Notes: a model not told the origin generated them from the letters alone. 10,185 bases of DNA from Acidobacteriaceae bacterium (GCA_003140705.1 PLKU01000333.1:1-10185); one strand, 5' to 3'; positions 1 through 6,733 are shown, counted from the stretch's first letter. Made by a program: numbers and translations.

Positions 1-83
1 AGCTTGCGGCGCAGCTGATCCTGATTGGTCACAGGGGAGCTGGCCACGACATCCCGAATCGCATTGAGTCTTTGAAGCTTCAT
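1..83 (-). CDS. argR: Arginine repressor ArgR, N-terminal end only (runs off left edge)
   Basis: Only the first 27 codons are in the window, read from an ATG at 83-81. The peptide starts MKLQRLNAIRDVVASSPV and continues TNQDQLRRKL. This fits the start of the ArgR/AhrC winged-helix DNA-binding domain, where an IREII-type helix is followed by a T(Q/N)xEL helix. ArgR is a hexameric, arginine-responsive repressor of arginine biosynthesis genes and usually of itself. The assignment from so short a piece is strengthened by two ARG-box-like operators just upstream (133-171), as expected for an autoregulated argR. The ribosome-binding site is weak (GGAAAA, 4 nt before the ATG). The C-terminal oligomerisation and arginine-binding domain is outside the window. 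Another small winged-helix regulator remains possible. Confidence 0.72.
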   Translation of the reverse strand, partial: MKLQRLNAIRDVVASSPVTNQDQLRRK

Positions 84-106
84 CGTTTTCCGTCAACAAA
101 TTGAAA

Positions 107-133
107 GCGCGGCCCGCAGTGCATGGGCCGCGC
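107..133 (-). promoter_or_regulatory. GC-rich hairpin in the argR leader
   Basis: A perfect 9-bp inverted repeat: gcgcggccc at 107-115 and gggccgcgc at 125-133, with a 9-nt loop. On the minus strand it lies in the untranslated leader of argR, about 23 nt before the start codon. It is followed by TTTCAATTTG, a loose T-rich stretch. It could be a weak terminator or attenuator, an mRNA-stability element, or a DNA cruciform next to the operator. Its outer edge touches the first base of the proximal ARG box. The structure is seen directly; the role is inferred. Confidence 0.55.
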
Positions 134-171
134 ATGAATAAATATACACAAGAATTGTATAAGTATGCAAG
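133..171. promoter_or_regulatory. Tandem ARG-box-like operators of argR
   Basis: Two 18-bp imperfect palindromes at 133-150 (CATGAATAAATATACACA) and 154-171 (ATTGTATAAGTATGCAAG). The known ARG box has half-sites TGAAT and ATTCA separated by four A/T bases. Box 1 has TGAAT and ATACA; box 2 has TGTAT and ATGCA. Each half-site is perfect or has one mismatch. The boxes are 3 bp apart, giving a 21-bp centre-to-centre distance, the standard arrangement for one ArgR hexamer binding two boxes on one DNA face. They overlap the predicted -10 element and transcription start, which suggests autorepression. Confidence 0.7.
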
Positions 172-186
172 CAAGATACTGGTCAA
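157..186 (-). promoter_or_regulatory. Predicted sigma-70-type promoter of argR
   Basis: On the minus strand there is TTGACC at 186-181, an 18-bp spacer, and TATACA at 162-157. These resemble TTGACA and TATAAT. The expected start is near 150, giving a leader of about 67 nt that contains the GC hairpin. The -10 lies inside the second ARG box. An alternative pair, TTGCAT (170-165) and TATATT (146-141), also with an 18-bp spacer, is possible. Confidence 0.5.
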
Positions 187-272
187 AACAGAAAATTGAA
201 TCAAGATCGGCAAGGTATTTTGCCCGGGGAAGGCGCAGAGCCAGCAACTGGAAGCAAACAAAGGCGTTCAAG

Positions 273-1643
273 TCAGTCGCGGGTGATCTTTTTGCGTCTC
301 TTCTCCTGATACATTGCCTGGTCGGCTTCTGCAAGGAGATCCTTCAGGGATTGGTGAGCGTGTTCCTCGGAAGTAACGTAGCCAATGCTGAAGCTGAAGG
401 GGATTGGGAGATTGTCCGCCGCGTTTCGCTCTGCCACTGCCGCTTCAAGCCGCTGGGCGGCAATCGACATGGCCACATGACTGCACTGGCAGACCACGGC
501 AAACTCGTCGCCGCCGATTCGCCCCAGGACATCCGTCTCGCGAAAGGTATTTTTAAGCATTCCGGCTGTTTCAGAAAGGAATGCGGAGCCAATGCCATGT
601 CCCAGCGAGTCGTTGATGTCTTTCAGGTTGTCAAGGTCGACAAACAGGACTGAGAGGGGCAGCTGGGAGCGCTGTGCCATGCGCAGGGCCTGCTCGGCAA
701 GCAGGTGAAATCCCCGCAGATTGCGCAGGCCGGTCAACTCGTCGCGCAGAGACAGATCGCGAATCTCCACTTCCATGCTGTGGATGCGCCAGGTGAGGAA
801 CAGCAAGAGGATAAAGGACACAGCCGTGGCGACCGAGGCGAGCAGGGCGGTTACGTCGGGTTCAGGATACTTCAAAGCAAGAACGAGGTGGGCTCTGCCG
901 ACCTCGCGCAGAAACGAGAGTACCAGGAGGATTGGCGCCAGTACCCGGGCGGTTTTGCTGCCGATGCCACGTCCGAGGAAGATAGAAAACACTCCGCTCT
1001 GAGCCCGACGCAGGACTGCCACTGCTGTCAACATCGCCAGGCAAAGGAGTGATTGAGGCGAGGTGAGGACCGTCGGGAAGAGGCCGAAAATCGGCATCGC
1101 GCCAAAGAGGTAACCGGAGACGAGCAGAAGAACGATCAGGCAAAGGCCGGAGACGAGCACATCGGCTACGACGGTGGCAAATCGTTTTTGCGCCTGGATG
1201 GGGAAGAGCGCGATCCCCAGGATTGCGATGGCTTCAGCCGTTTGCGGAGCCATTCTTCCCGGGAACTGGTTGTAGCCGCCATCCAAGGCAAGCAGCGCGT
1301 CGAAGCCCAGTGAGAGATGAAAGCGAAACTCCACCAGCACGGCAACGCCGATGAGCGCGACAATGATGGCGAGAACCTGGCTGAGCATGCGGATTCGCCT
1401 GGGGTTCTGCGGCTCAGAAAAGTGAAGGCTAAACACGCCCAGAAGTATGGCGAGCGCGGAGTTGGCCTTCATGTCGCTCCAACCGTGCGGGAAGGACTGG
1501 CCGAGCGGGGGGAAGAACCATCCTGCCAGCGTTGCAGCAGCAATCAGAGCCGCTGAAGCCAGAAGGGCCCGCTTGAGCCAGGCAACCTTGTTCAGCAGGT
1601 TGGGGTCGGGTTCGCTAAGAGACAGGGCAGTGAGCTTGGGCAT
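273..1643 (-). CDS. Membrane-anchored diguanylate cyclase (GGDEF domain)
   Basis: A 456-residue protein predicted to make cyclic di-GMP from two GTP. Residues about 20-290 are very hydrophobic, with roughly eight membrane helices (near 26-44, 60-76, 87-105, 135-149, 158-180, 195-211, 231-247, 265-287). They form an N-terminal sensor or anchor. Two similar stretches, MKANSALAILLG (58-69) and MAPQTAEAIAILG (131-143), look like an internal repeat. A C-terminal GGDEF domain follows, opening with DELTGLRN (301-308). Metal-binding Asp336 lies in FVDLDNLK, and the active-site GGDEF is at 377-381. RETD at 368-371, five residues before GGDEF, is the RxxD product-inhibition site, so feedback control by c-di-GMP is likely. 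There is no EAL domain. The ATG at 1643 is the only good start: an in-frame stop lies 40 bp upstream and the next Met is residue 58. No clear Shine-Dalgarno sequence is present. The signal it senses is unknown. Confidence 0.9.
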   Translation of the reverse strand: MPKLTALSLSEPDPNLLNKVAWLKRALLASAALIAAATLAGWFFPPLGQSFPHGWSDMKANSALAILLGVFSLHFSEPQNPRRIRMLSQVLAIIVALIGVAVLVEFRFHLSLGFDALLALDGGYNQFPGRMAPQTAEAIAILGIALFPIQAQKRFATVVADVLVSGLCLIVLLLVSGYLFGAMPIFGLFPTVLTSPQSLLCLAMLTAVAVLRRAQSGVFSIFLGRGIGSKTARVLAPILLVLSFLREVGRAHLVLALKYPEPDVTALLASVATAVSFILLLFLTWRIHSMEVEIRDLSLRDELTGLRNLRGFHLLAEQALRMAQRSQLPLSVLFVDLDNLKDINDSLGHGIGSAFLSETAGMLKNTFRETDVLGRIGGDEFAVVCQCSHVAMSIAAQRLEAAVAERNAADNLPIPFSFSIGYVTSEEHAHQSLKDLLAEADQAMYQEKRRKKITRD

Positions 1644-1928
1644 TGTTGGAGCCCGGGAAGCAGGAATCTGCGGAGGGCGTCATGATCCTTTAAGGTCAGG
1701 GATTATTGTAAACCGTCAACAGGGTGGACCGAATCTCTGAACTGGCCGGCGTTTGTGGATATGACGACGGGCAATCCCAGGTTTTTGAAGGGAAGTGAGA
1801 GACGGGCCAAAGATTGCCAGTGCAAACGAATCTTGTAGGTTCGAGGCAAGCTGAATCGCAAAGAGACCAGGGATTCTGAGCCGAGGCGTGCACACTGAAC
1901 GGCTCTGCGCTGATACACTCTCGACTGG

Positions 1929-3773
1929 TTGCGCCGAAAATTTGGATGCGTTCCCAACCTCGAGACAACGACAACAATTCCACCGATTTCTACCATCAAT
2001 GATCTGTTTTGCGGGATAGCCGCGGGCGCGAACCCGCGTGCCGTCATCTGGCAGGACGAGTTTGGCGAGTGGCAACCCGTTTCCTCAGACCAGATCTATC
2101 AGCGGGTCCGAGCTTTGGGCGAATCCTTTCTCAGTTGGGGCGCGCGCAAGGGTGATCGCATTGCGTTGATCGGCGAGAACCGCTGGGAGTGGGCGGTCAC
2201 AGATTTTGCGGTGCTGGCCATTGGCGCCATCGATGTGCCCATCTATCCCACCCTCACCGGAGAGCAAGTGGCGGCGCTGGTATGGGATGCGGAATGCCGC
2301 ATTGCCGTGGTCTCAACCCGCGAGCAATTTGACAAGCTGAACGCCGTTCGCAGCCAAACGATTCTGGAACGGATCGTGATCATGGATTCGGCGGAGCCAC
2401 CGGAGGGAGCCATTGCCATGACGACTCTGCTGGCCGGAGCCGATCAGCGCGGCAGCGAGCGCGATCCGGTGTTCGACGCGCTGGTGCGGGCGGTGGAGCC
2501 GAAGGACCTGGCGACGCTGATCTATACCTCGGGCACTACCGGTGAGCCCAAGGGCGTTGCGTTGACGCACGGCAACATTGCCTCGAATCAGAACATTTGT
2601 GCGGAGGATTTCAACTTCAATTCGACCGACTCCTGTATTTCGTTCTTACCTCTTTCACACATTACGGCCCGGGCGCTGGACTACGTGATGTACAACTCCG
2701 GCGCGCAGGTTGCTTACTGCTCAAAGTTCGACAAGCTGCCCAAGGCCATGCGCGAGGTGCGGCCCACGGTGCTTGTGGGAGTGCCCCGCGTCTACGAGAA
2801 GATTCGCCAGGCAGTGGAGAGCCAGTCGGCTCTTTCGCCGGTAAAGAAGCGCATCCTGGCCTGGGCCGTTCGCCTTGGTTCCGCGTACCGAGTGACAGTG
2901 TACGACGGGCGGAAGCCAACATCGCTGATGTGGAAGCTGGCCGCAAAACTGGTCTATTCCAAGGTGGCGGAAGCCTTTGGTGGCCGGGTGAGGATCTTCG
3001 TTTCTGGCGGCGCACCGCTGGGCATCGACACCGCGCAATGGTTCGCCTCAGTGGGGATTGCACTTTGGGAGGGCTACGGCCTGACCGAGACCTCGCCGGT
3101 GATCTCATTGAACACACCCGCGCACCATCACCTGGGCTCGGCGGGCTATCCGCTGCCCAATGTGGAACTGAAGCTGGCCGAGGACGGGGAATTGCTGGTT
3201 CGCGGACCGTCAGTGTTTGTCGGGTACTGGCAAAAGCCGGAGGCGACTGCGGAGTGCTTCGACGCCGAGGGATGGTTCCGCACCGGCGACATTGCTCACA
3301 TCGATTCGGACGGATTTCTTTTCATCACCGATCGCAAGAAGGAATTGCTGAAGACCTCGGGCGGCAAGCTGGTGGCTCCCCAGCCCATTGAAAACAAACT
3401 CAAGAACAACGCCCTGGTGGCGCATGCCGCGCTGGTGGGTGACAAGCACAAGTTCATCTCAGCGCTGATTTCGCCCAACTTTGTGGCGCTGGAGGACTGG
3501 GCCAGGCATCATGGCATTCAAGCAAAGTCCAGGGCTGAATTGGTGGCCGACAGCCGCGTGGTGGCTCTTTACGGCGAAATCGTTCGCGAGGTCAACGGCA
3601 ACCTCGCCAACTTTGAAACACTCAAGCGATTTCGCGTGGTGCCTGAGGAGTGGACGCTTGAGTCTGGCGAATTGACGCCGTCCATGAAGTTGAAGCGCAG
3701 AGTGATTACGGCTCGAAACGAGGCGGTGATTGCGGAACTTTATGCGGATGAAGCAACCTCACGAGGCGAATAG
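1929..3773 (+). CDS. Long-chain fatty acid--CoA ligase (AMP-forming acyl-CoA synthetase)
   Basis: A 614-residue member of the ANL adenylating superfamily. It activates a fatty acid with ATP to an acyl-adenylate and transfers the acyl group to CoA, feeding beta-oxidation or lipid synthesis. Motifs appear in the usual order: the P-loop YTSGTTGEPKG (199-209), FLPLSHI (239-245), GYGLTETSP (382-390), GWFRTGDIA (448-456), the hinge DRKKELLKTSGGK (468-480), and near the C-terminus LTPSMKLKRR (582-591), whose Lys587 is probably the catalytic A10 lysine. All key residues look intact and the length is normal for FadD15-like bacterial long-chain synthetases. The start is TTG at 1929: an in-frame stop lies at 1911-1913 and no in-frame ATG occurs before deep inside the domain. 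No clear Shine-Dalgarno sequence is seen, so the first ~20 residues are uncertain. The gene diverges from the GGDEF gene across 285 bp, and its last 68 bp overlap the convergent membrane-protein gene. Chain-length preference cannot be read from sequence alone. Confidence 0.9.
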   Translation: MRRKFGCVPNLETTTTIPPISTINDLFCGIAAGANPRAVIWQDEFGEWQPVSSDQIYQRVRALGESFLSWGARKGDRIALIGENRWEWAVTDFAVLAIGAIDVPIYPTLTGEQVAALVWDAECRIAVVSTREQFDKLNAVRSQTILERIVIMDSAEPPEGAIAMTTLLAGADQRGSERDPVFDALVRAVEPKDLATLIYTSGTTGEPKGVALTHGNIASNQNICAEDFNFNSTDSCISFLPLSHITARALDYVMYNSGAQVAYCSKFDKLPKAMREVRPTVLVGVPRVYEKIRQAVESQSALSPVKKRILAWAVRLGSAYRVTVYDGRKPTSLMWKLAAKLVYSKVAEAFGGRVRIFVSGGAPLGIDTAQWFASVGIALWEGYGLTETSPVISLNTPAHHHLGSAGYPLPNVELKLAEDGELLVRGPSVFVGYWQKPEATAECFDAEGWFRTGDIAHIDSDGFLFITDRKKELLKTSGGKLVAPQPIENKLKNNALVAHAALVGDKHKFISALISPNFVALEDWARHHGIQAKSRAELVADSRVVALYGEIVREVNGNLANFETLKRFRVVPEEWTLESGELTPSMKLKRRVITARNEAVIAELYADEATSRGE

Positions 3774-4353
3774 GGGTCAGCAGTTTGCCGCCAATGCGTA
3801 CGCGCTCGCTCCAGATCCGCTGGAGGCCGCGGAAAAACGGGGCGCCCCAAGCGCCCGCGCCCAGGATGCTGCCAAAGACCAAGACGGCGTCGATGCTGAG
3901 TCGTCCAGCGTGGGACCAGTAGGCGTCCGGGTCGAGGTTGAGCCAGAGCGAGAACTCATCCAGGGTGAGTGCGGCGCCGACACCGTAGCTGACTGACATC
4001 AACCGGCTAAAGAAGATCGAGAGCGGCGAGTGCGATCTGCCCAGGTCGAGCAGCCAGCCGTAGCCAACCAGCAACAGGATGAGAATGCCCCAAACGAGGT
4101 GATGGATGTGGTGGCCGCGCACGGTGACCCAGCCGAACGGTCCCTCGTTGTGGGTGATCATGCTGACCAGGATGCGGACGCCGACGAAGGTGACCAGGAA
4201 GGAGACTGAGGCGATAAACATCCGCTGCCGGGGACGGTCGGGGATGGTGGCGCGGATGAGGAATCCCAGCCGGGTCAGGTGCAGGAGGATGAGAAAAAGG
4301 ACGATGACCAGGCTGGCAAAGGCCAGCAACAGCAGGGCTCCGGTTCCGGGCAT
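3706..4353 (-). CDS. Integral membrane protein of unknown function with HHIHH motif
   Basis: A 215-residue protein with about five hydrophobic segments (near 6-27, 46-66, 86-102, 118-138, 154-174) and a basic, proline-rich C-terminal tail. Between the second and third helices is RGHHIHHLVWGI (79-90). Further on come LTLDEFSLWLNL (129-140) and DAYWSHAGRLSIDAV (143-157). Clustered histidines next to a membrane helix, followed by acidic residues (Asp132, Glu133), could bind metal, but this is inference and I know no assigned function. I recall similar HHxHH/LDEF membrane proteins in actinobacteria and acidobacteria, annotated only as hypothetical. The reading frame is long, free of stops and has real membrane-protein composition, so I take it as genuine. 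The ATG at 4353 has AAGG just upstream but too close for an ideal site. The tail (last ~22 residues) is encoded opposite the end of the acyl-CoA ligase gene. Confidence 0.75.
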   Translation of the reverse strand: MPGTGALLLLAFASLVIVLFLILLHLTRLGFLIRATIPDRPRQRMFIASVSFLVTFVGVRILVSMITHNEGPFGWVTVRGHHIHHLVWGILILLLVGYGWLLDLGRSHSPLSIFFSRLMSVSYGVGAALTLDEFSLWLNLDPDAYWSHAGRLSIDAVLVFGSILGAGAWGAPFFRGLQRIWSERVRIGGKLLTPIRLVRLLHPHKVPQSPPRFEP

Positions 4354-4376
4354 ACCTTATTGAACCACCGTCGCGC

Positions 4377-4399
4377 GGCATTCCCAAGAAGGAAATGCC
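4377..4399. other. Small inverted repeat in the divergent intergenic region
   Basis: ggcattccc (4377-4385) and ggaaatgcc (4391-4399) pair over nine positions with one mismatch and a 5-nt loop. The repeat lies about 25 bp upstream of the membrane-protein gene and about 190 bp upstream of pfk. It could be a leader hairpin or a regulator site. Nothing else in 4354-4589 looks like a gene. Confidence 0.3.
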
Positions 4400-4515
4400 G
4401 ATTAGGCCACTTGCGGAGGAGCGTGAGCGTGATCACGATTTGGCTTTACAGCTCCGGGTTACACTGGTTAAGGCGTCGAGGCCGGGCAATCAATCCCGTT
4501 CAGGCGTATAGACCT

Positions 4516-4546
4516 GGGAGTTGCTCCCGGCTCGGCCAGCACTCCC
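4516..4546 (+). promoter_or_regulatory. Structured leader upstream of pfk with two competing hairpins
   Basis: The segment GGGAG at 4516-4520 can pair with CTCCC at 4524-4528 (3-nt loop). It can also pair, as GGGAGT-t-GCT (4516-4525), with AGCACTCCC at 4538-4546, with one bulged T. The two folds exclude each other. The element ends 43 nt before the pfk start and 30 nt before its Shine-Dalgarno sequence. A TACACT at 4460-4465 could be a -10 box, but I see no convincing -35. I recognise no known riboswitch class. Confidence 0.3.
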
Positions 4547-4576
4547 GGCAGTTGAGTGGGCAGAGTGAAATCGATC

Positions 4577-4581
4577 AGGAG
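4577..4581 (+). promoter_or_regulatory. Ribosome-binding site of pfk
   Basis: AGGAG, 8 nt before the ATG at 4590. It is one of only two strong Shine-Dalgarno sequences in the window, and it fixes the pfk start. Confidence 0.85.
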
Positions 4582-4589
4582 ATTTAACG

Positions 4590-5627
4590 ATGCGAGTTGC
4601 TTTATTAACCGGCGGCGGCGATTGCCCCGGACTGAATGCGGTCATCTATGCTGCGGTGAAAAAGGGCATCAATCACTATGGAGATGAGTTCATCGGCTTT
4701 CTGAACGGCTGGCGCGGAGTACTCGACAACAATTGGATTCCGCTGACCCTGGAAAGCACAGATGGCATCCAGTTGAAGGGTGGCACGATCCTGCACTCGT
4801 CGCGGACCAACGTGAAAAAGATTCCCGGCGGCATCGACAAGGTCCAGGAGGTTCTGAAGGCCACCAAGATTGACGCACTGATCGCATTGGGGGGAGACGA
4901 CACGCAGTCGGTGACCCTGTTCCTGAGCGAACATGGCGTGCCCAGCGTGGGCGTGCCCAAGACGATCGATAACGACATCAATGGCACCGACACCACATTT
5001 GGTTTTGACACGGCGGTTTCGATTGCCACAGAGGCCATTGACCGCATCCACACCACCGCCGACTCGCACAATCGCGTGGTCGTGGTGGAGGTGATGGGCC
5101 GAGACGCCGGCTGGATCGCCTATGCCTCCGGTGTGGCCGGTGGGGCGCACGTGATCCTTGTCCCCGAGAAGGAAATTGATATCGACCATGTCTGTGCGCT
5201 GCTGAAGTACAACTATGACCACGGCAAGCATTACGGCGTGGTTGTGGTGGCCGAGGGCTGCCATCTTCCCGAGGTGGGACAAGTCATTGACGAAGGGGCC
5301 AAACTCGACTCTTTCGGGCATGCGCGGCTGTCCGGCATTGGCGAGGCACTGGCCGAGTTGATTGAGAAGAAGACAGGTTACGAGACTCGTTCAGTCAACC
5401 TGGGGCATACCCAGCGTGGTGGCGTTCCCACGGCGTACGACCGTACGCTGGGGCAGCGCTACGGTCTGCATGCCATCGACATGGTGCACGACCAGAAATG
5501 GGGCCGGATCGCGGTGCTGAAGGGCACCGACATCACCGACATCACCATCAAGGAAGCAATCGCAACCAACCGGCGGCTCGACAAGCGCTTCTTCGATGTG
5601 ATCACGGATTTGGAAGCGAAGGTCTAA
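4590..5627 (+). CDS. pfp: 6-phosphofructokinase, predicted pyrophosphate-dependent type
   Basis: A 345-residue phosphofructokinase that phosphorylates fructose 6-phosphate to fructose 1,6-bisphosphate in glycolysis. Family motifs are intact: TGGGDCPGLNA (7-17), LGGDDT (100-105), VPKTIDNDING (122-132) with catalytic Asp127, Arg162 and MGRDAGW (169-175) for sugar-phosphate binding, AEGC (221-224), and GHTQRGG (272-278). In ATP-dependent enzymes positions 104 and 124 (E. coli numbering, which matches here) are both Gly. Here they are Asp104 and Lys124, the pair known to block ATP and favour pyrophosphate. The enzyme is therefore probably a PPi:fructose-6-phosphate 1-phosphotransferase (group III, mixed-substrate branch), reversible and usable in both glycolysis and gluconeogenesis. 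The length is normal for that branch. The ATG has AGGAG 8 nt upstream, and an intrinsic terminator follows the stop by 26 bp, so the gene is probably a single transcription unit. The symbol pfp reflects the predicted specificity; pfkA would be the general name. Confidence 0.93.
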   Translation: MRVALLTGGGDCPGLNAVIYAAVKKGINHYGDEFIGFLNGWRGVLDNNWIPLTLESTDGIQLKGGTILHSSRTNVKKIPGGIDKVQEVLKATKIDALIALGGDDTQSVTLFLSEHGVPSVGVPKTIDNDINGTDTTFGFDTAVSIATEAIDRIHTTADSHNRVVVVEVMGRDAGWIAYASGVAGGAHVILVPEKEIDIDHVCALLKYNYDHGKHYGVVVVAEGCHLPEVGQVIDEGAKLDSFGHARLSGIGEALAELIEKKTGYETRSVNLGHTQRGGVPTAYDRTLGQRYGLHAIDMVHDQKWGRIAVLKGTDITDITIKEAIATNRRLDKRFFDVITDLEAKV

Positions 5628-5653
5628 ATTACGGACCGCAAACTGGTTTGTAG

Positions 5654-5687
5654 AAAGCCATTCTCTTTATGAGGGTGGCTTTTTGTT
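5654..5687 (+). terminator. Intrinsic terminator of pfk
   Basis: AAAGCCATTCTC (5654-5665) pairs with GAGGGTGGCTTT (5671-5682) in a 12-bp stem containing two G-U pairs, around a TTTAT loop. It runs into TTTTTGTTT. On the opposite strand the G-U pairs become A-C mismatches and no T-run follows, so it serves pfk and not the convergent pheA. Confidence 0.85.
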
Positions 5688-5744
5688 TGGGTGCTCAATC
5701 ATGGTCTGGCTTTACAGTAAGATTTTTACAATCAATTACTTCTA

Positions 5745-6728
5745 TCAAACACTTCCAGCGGATGTTGAATCACCTGACTCGGTCTGACCCAGCGCTTCGC
5801 AGTAGCGGCCCAGCTCCTTGACCATGGCACAGTGGGGGCTGAGAGCCTCAAGCAGGCGGGTGCCTTCTTCAGACGAGTGAATCTGGCAATCGACGTAGAA
5901 GATGTACTCCCAGGGCTTGCCATGGACGGGGCGCGACTCGATCTTGGTGAGGTTAGTGCCAATGGTGGAGAGCTCGGAAAGGGCGGAGACCAGCGATCCG
6001 GGGCGGTTTTCTACAGAGAAGGCCACGCTGATTTTGTTGGCTTCGGGATCGGGGGCCACGTCTTCCGTTCGGCGGACGAGGAAGAAGCGGGTAAAGTTTT
6101 CAGGATTGTCCTCGATACCGGCCTGAAGGATCTGAGCGCCGTAGTGGCGGGCGGCAGCCTCGCTGGCGATTGCGGCTGCATGGCGGTCGCGCAGCTCGAC
6201 GAGTTGTTTTACGCTCCCAGCGGTGTCGTAGAAGGCGAAGGCTTCCATCCTGCGGTGTTGGGCGAGAAACCGCCTGCATTGAGCTAGGGCTACGGGGTGG
6301 GAGAAGACACGATCGATCTGTCCCTTTGAAGTGCCGGAGATGGCGATGAGGTTGTGGCGGATGCGGAGAAGCGTTTCCTTTTCAATCTTCACGTCGTGAG
6401 TGAGCAGGAGGTCGAAGTGCTCTGAGACCGAGCCGGCCAGGCTGTTCTCAATGGGAATGGCGGCGGCTTCGACCGTTCCGTTGACCAAGGCGGAAAAGGC
6501 GTCGGCAGAAAGGGAAAACGGAACGATGACCGCATCCGCAACCAGCTTCATGGCCGCTTCGTGGCTGAACGAGCCGGGTTCTCCCTGAATGGCAATCTTC
6601 ATTCCGGTGCCTGCTTCTCCTGTCGGTGCTGCTGGGGGGGAGGCCATGGGGGCGGCCTGAATGGAGTGCTTTCTGGCACCATACCACAGCTGAATCGGGG
6701 TTTCGTCAGTGAATCCGCTGGAGGGCAT
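5745..6728 (-). CDS. pheA: Prephenate dehydratase with C-terminal ACT domain
   Basis: A monofunctional prephenate dehydratase that converts prephenate to phenylpyruvate in phenylalanine synthesis. Counting from the ATG at 6728 (327 residues), the catalytic domain begins MKIAIQGEPGSFSHEAA at 43. It contains IPIENSLAGSV (92-102) and the active-site motif NFTRFFLV (211-218). The ACT domain follows, with GSLV (244-247) and IESRP (263-267). These correspond to the GALV and ESRP motifs that bind phenylalanine, so feedback inhibition is likely. There is no chorismate mutase domain. The chosen ATG has GGAG 9 nt upstream and lies 5 bp after the stop of the ubiA-like gene, suggesting coupled translation. 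The first 42 residues are not part of the family fold and turn Ala/Pro-rich. The ATG at 6602, where the domain begins, is a real alternative start. An in-frame TTG at 6749 is a third, less likely choice. I see no clear terminator after the gene. Confidence 0.92.
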   Translation of the reverse strand: MPSSGFTDETPIQLWYGARKHSIQAAPMASPPAAPTGEAGTGMKIAIQGEPGSFSHEAAMKLVADAVIVPFSLSADAFSALVNGTVEAAAIPIENSLAGSVSEHFDLLLTHDVKIEKETLLRIRHNLIAISGTSKGQIDRVFSHPVALAQCRRFLAQHRRMEAFAFYDTAGSVKQLVELRDRHAAAIASEAAARHYGAQILQAGIEDNPENFTRFFLVRRTEDVAPDPEANKISVAFSVENRPGSLVSALSELSTIGTNLTKIESRPVHGKPWEYIFYVDCQIHSSEEGTRLLEALSPHCAMVKELGRYCEALGQTESGDSTSAGSV

Positions 6729-6733
6729 CAAAT

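Noticed and set aside
1611..1683. Small upstream frame (22 codons, ATG at 1683) overlapping the GGDEF start
   Set aside because: AAAGGA is only 2 nt from its ATG, the peptide is unremarkable, and nothing shows it is translated.
1839..1845. GGTTCGA, resembling a tRNA T-loop
   Set aside because: The flanking bases do not form a T-stem, and no acceptor or anticodon arms can be drawn around it.
2597..3391. Long second plus-strand frame (264 codons) inside the acyl-CoA ligase gene
   Set aside because: It overlaps a strongly supported gene in another frame, has composition typical of an out-of-frame GC-rich read, and shows no family motif.
4605..5321. Long minus-strand frame opposite pfk (238 codons)
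   Set aside because: It is a shadow of the phosphofructokinase codons, His/Val-rich without any recognisable domain or start site.
4441..5717. Repeated 11-mer TGGCTTTACAG at 4441-4451 and 5707-5717
   Set aside because: Both copies are intergenic, but there are only two, their surroundings differ, and no consistent promoter spacing fits both, so chance is the simpler reading.
5711..5732. Possible plus-strand promoter (TTTACA and TACAAT) just after the pfk terminator
   Set aside because: The spacing is 10 bp, too short, and it would only transcribe antisense into pheA.
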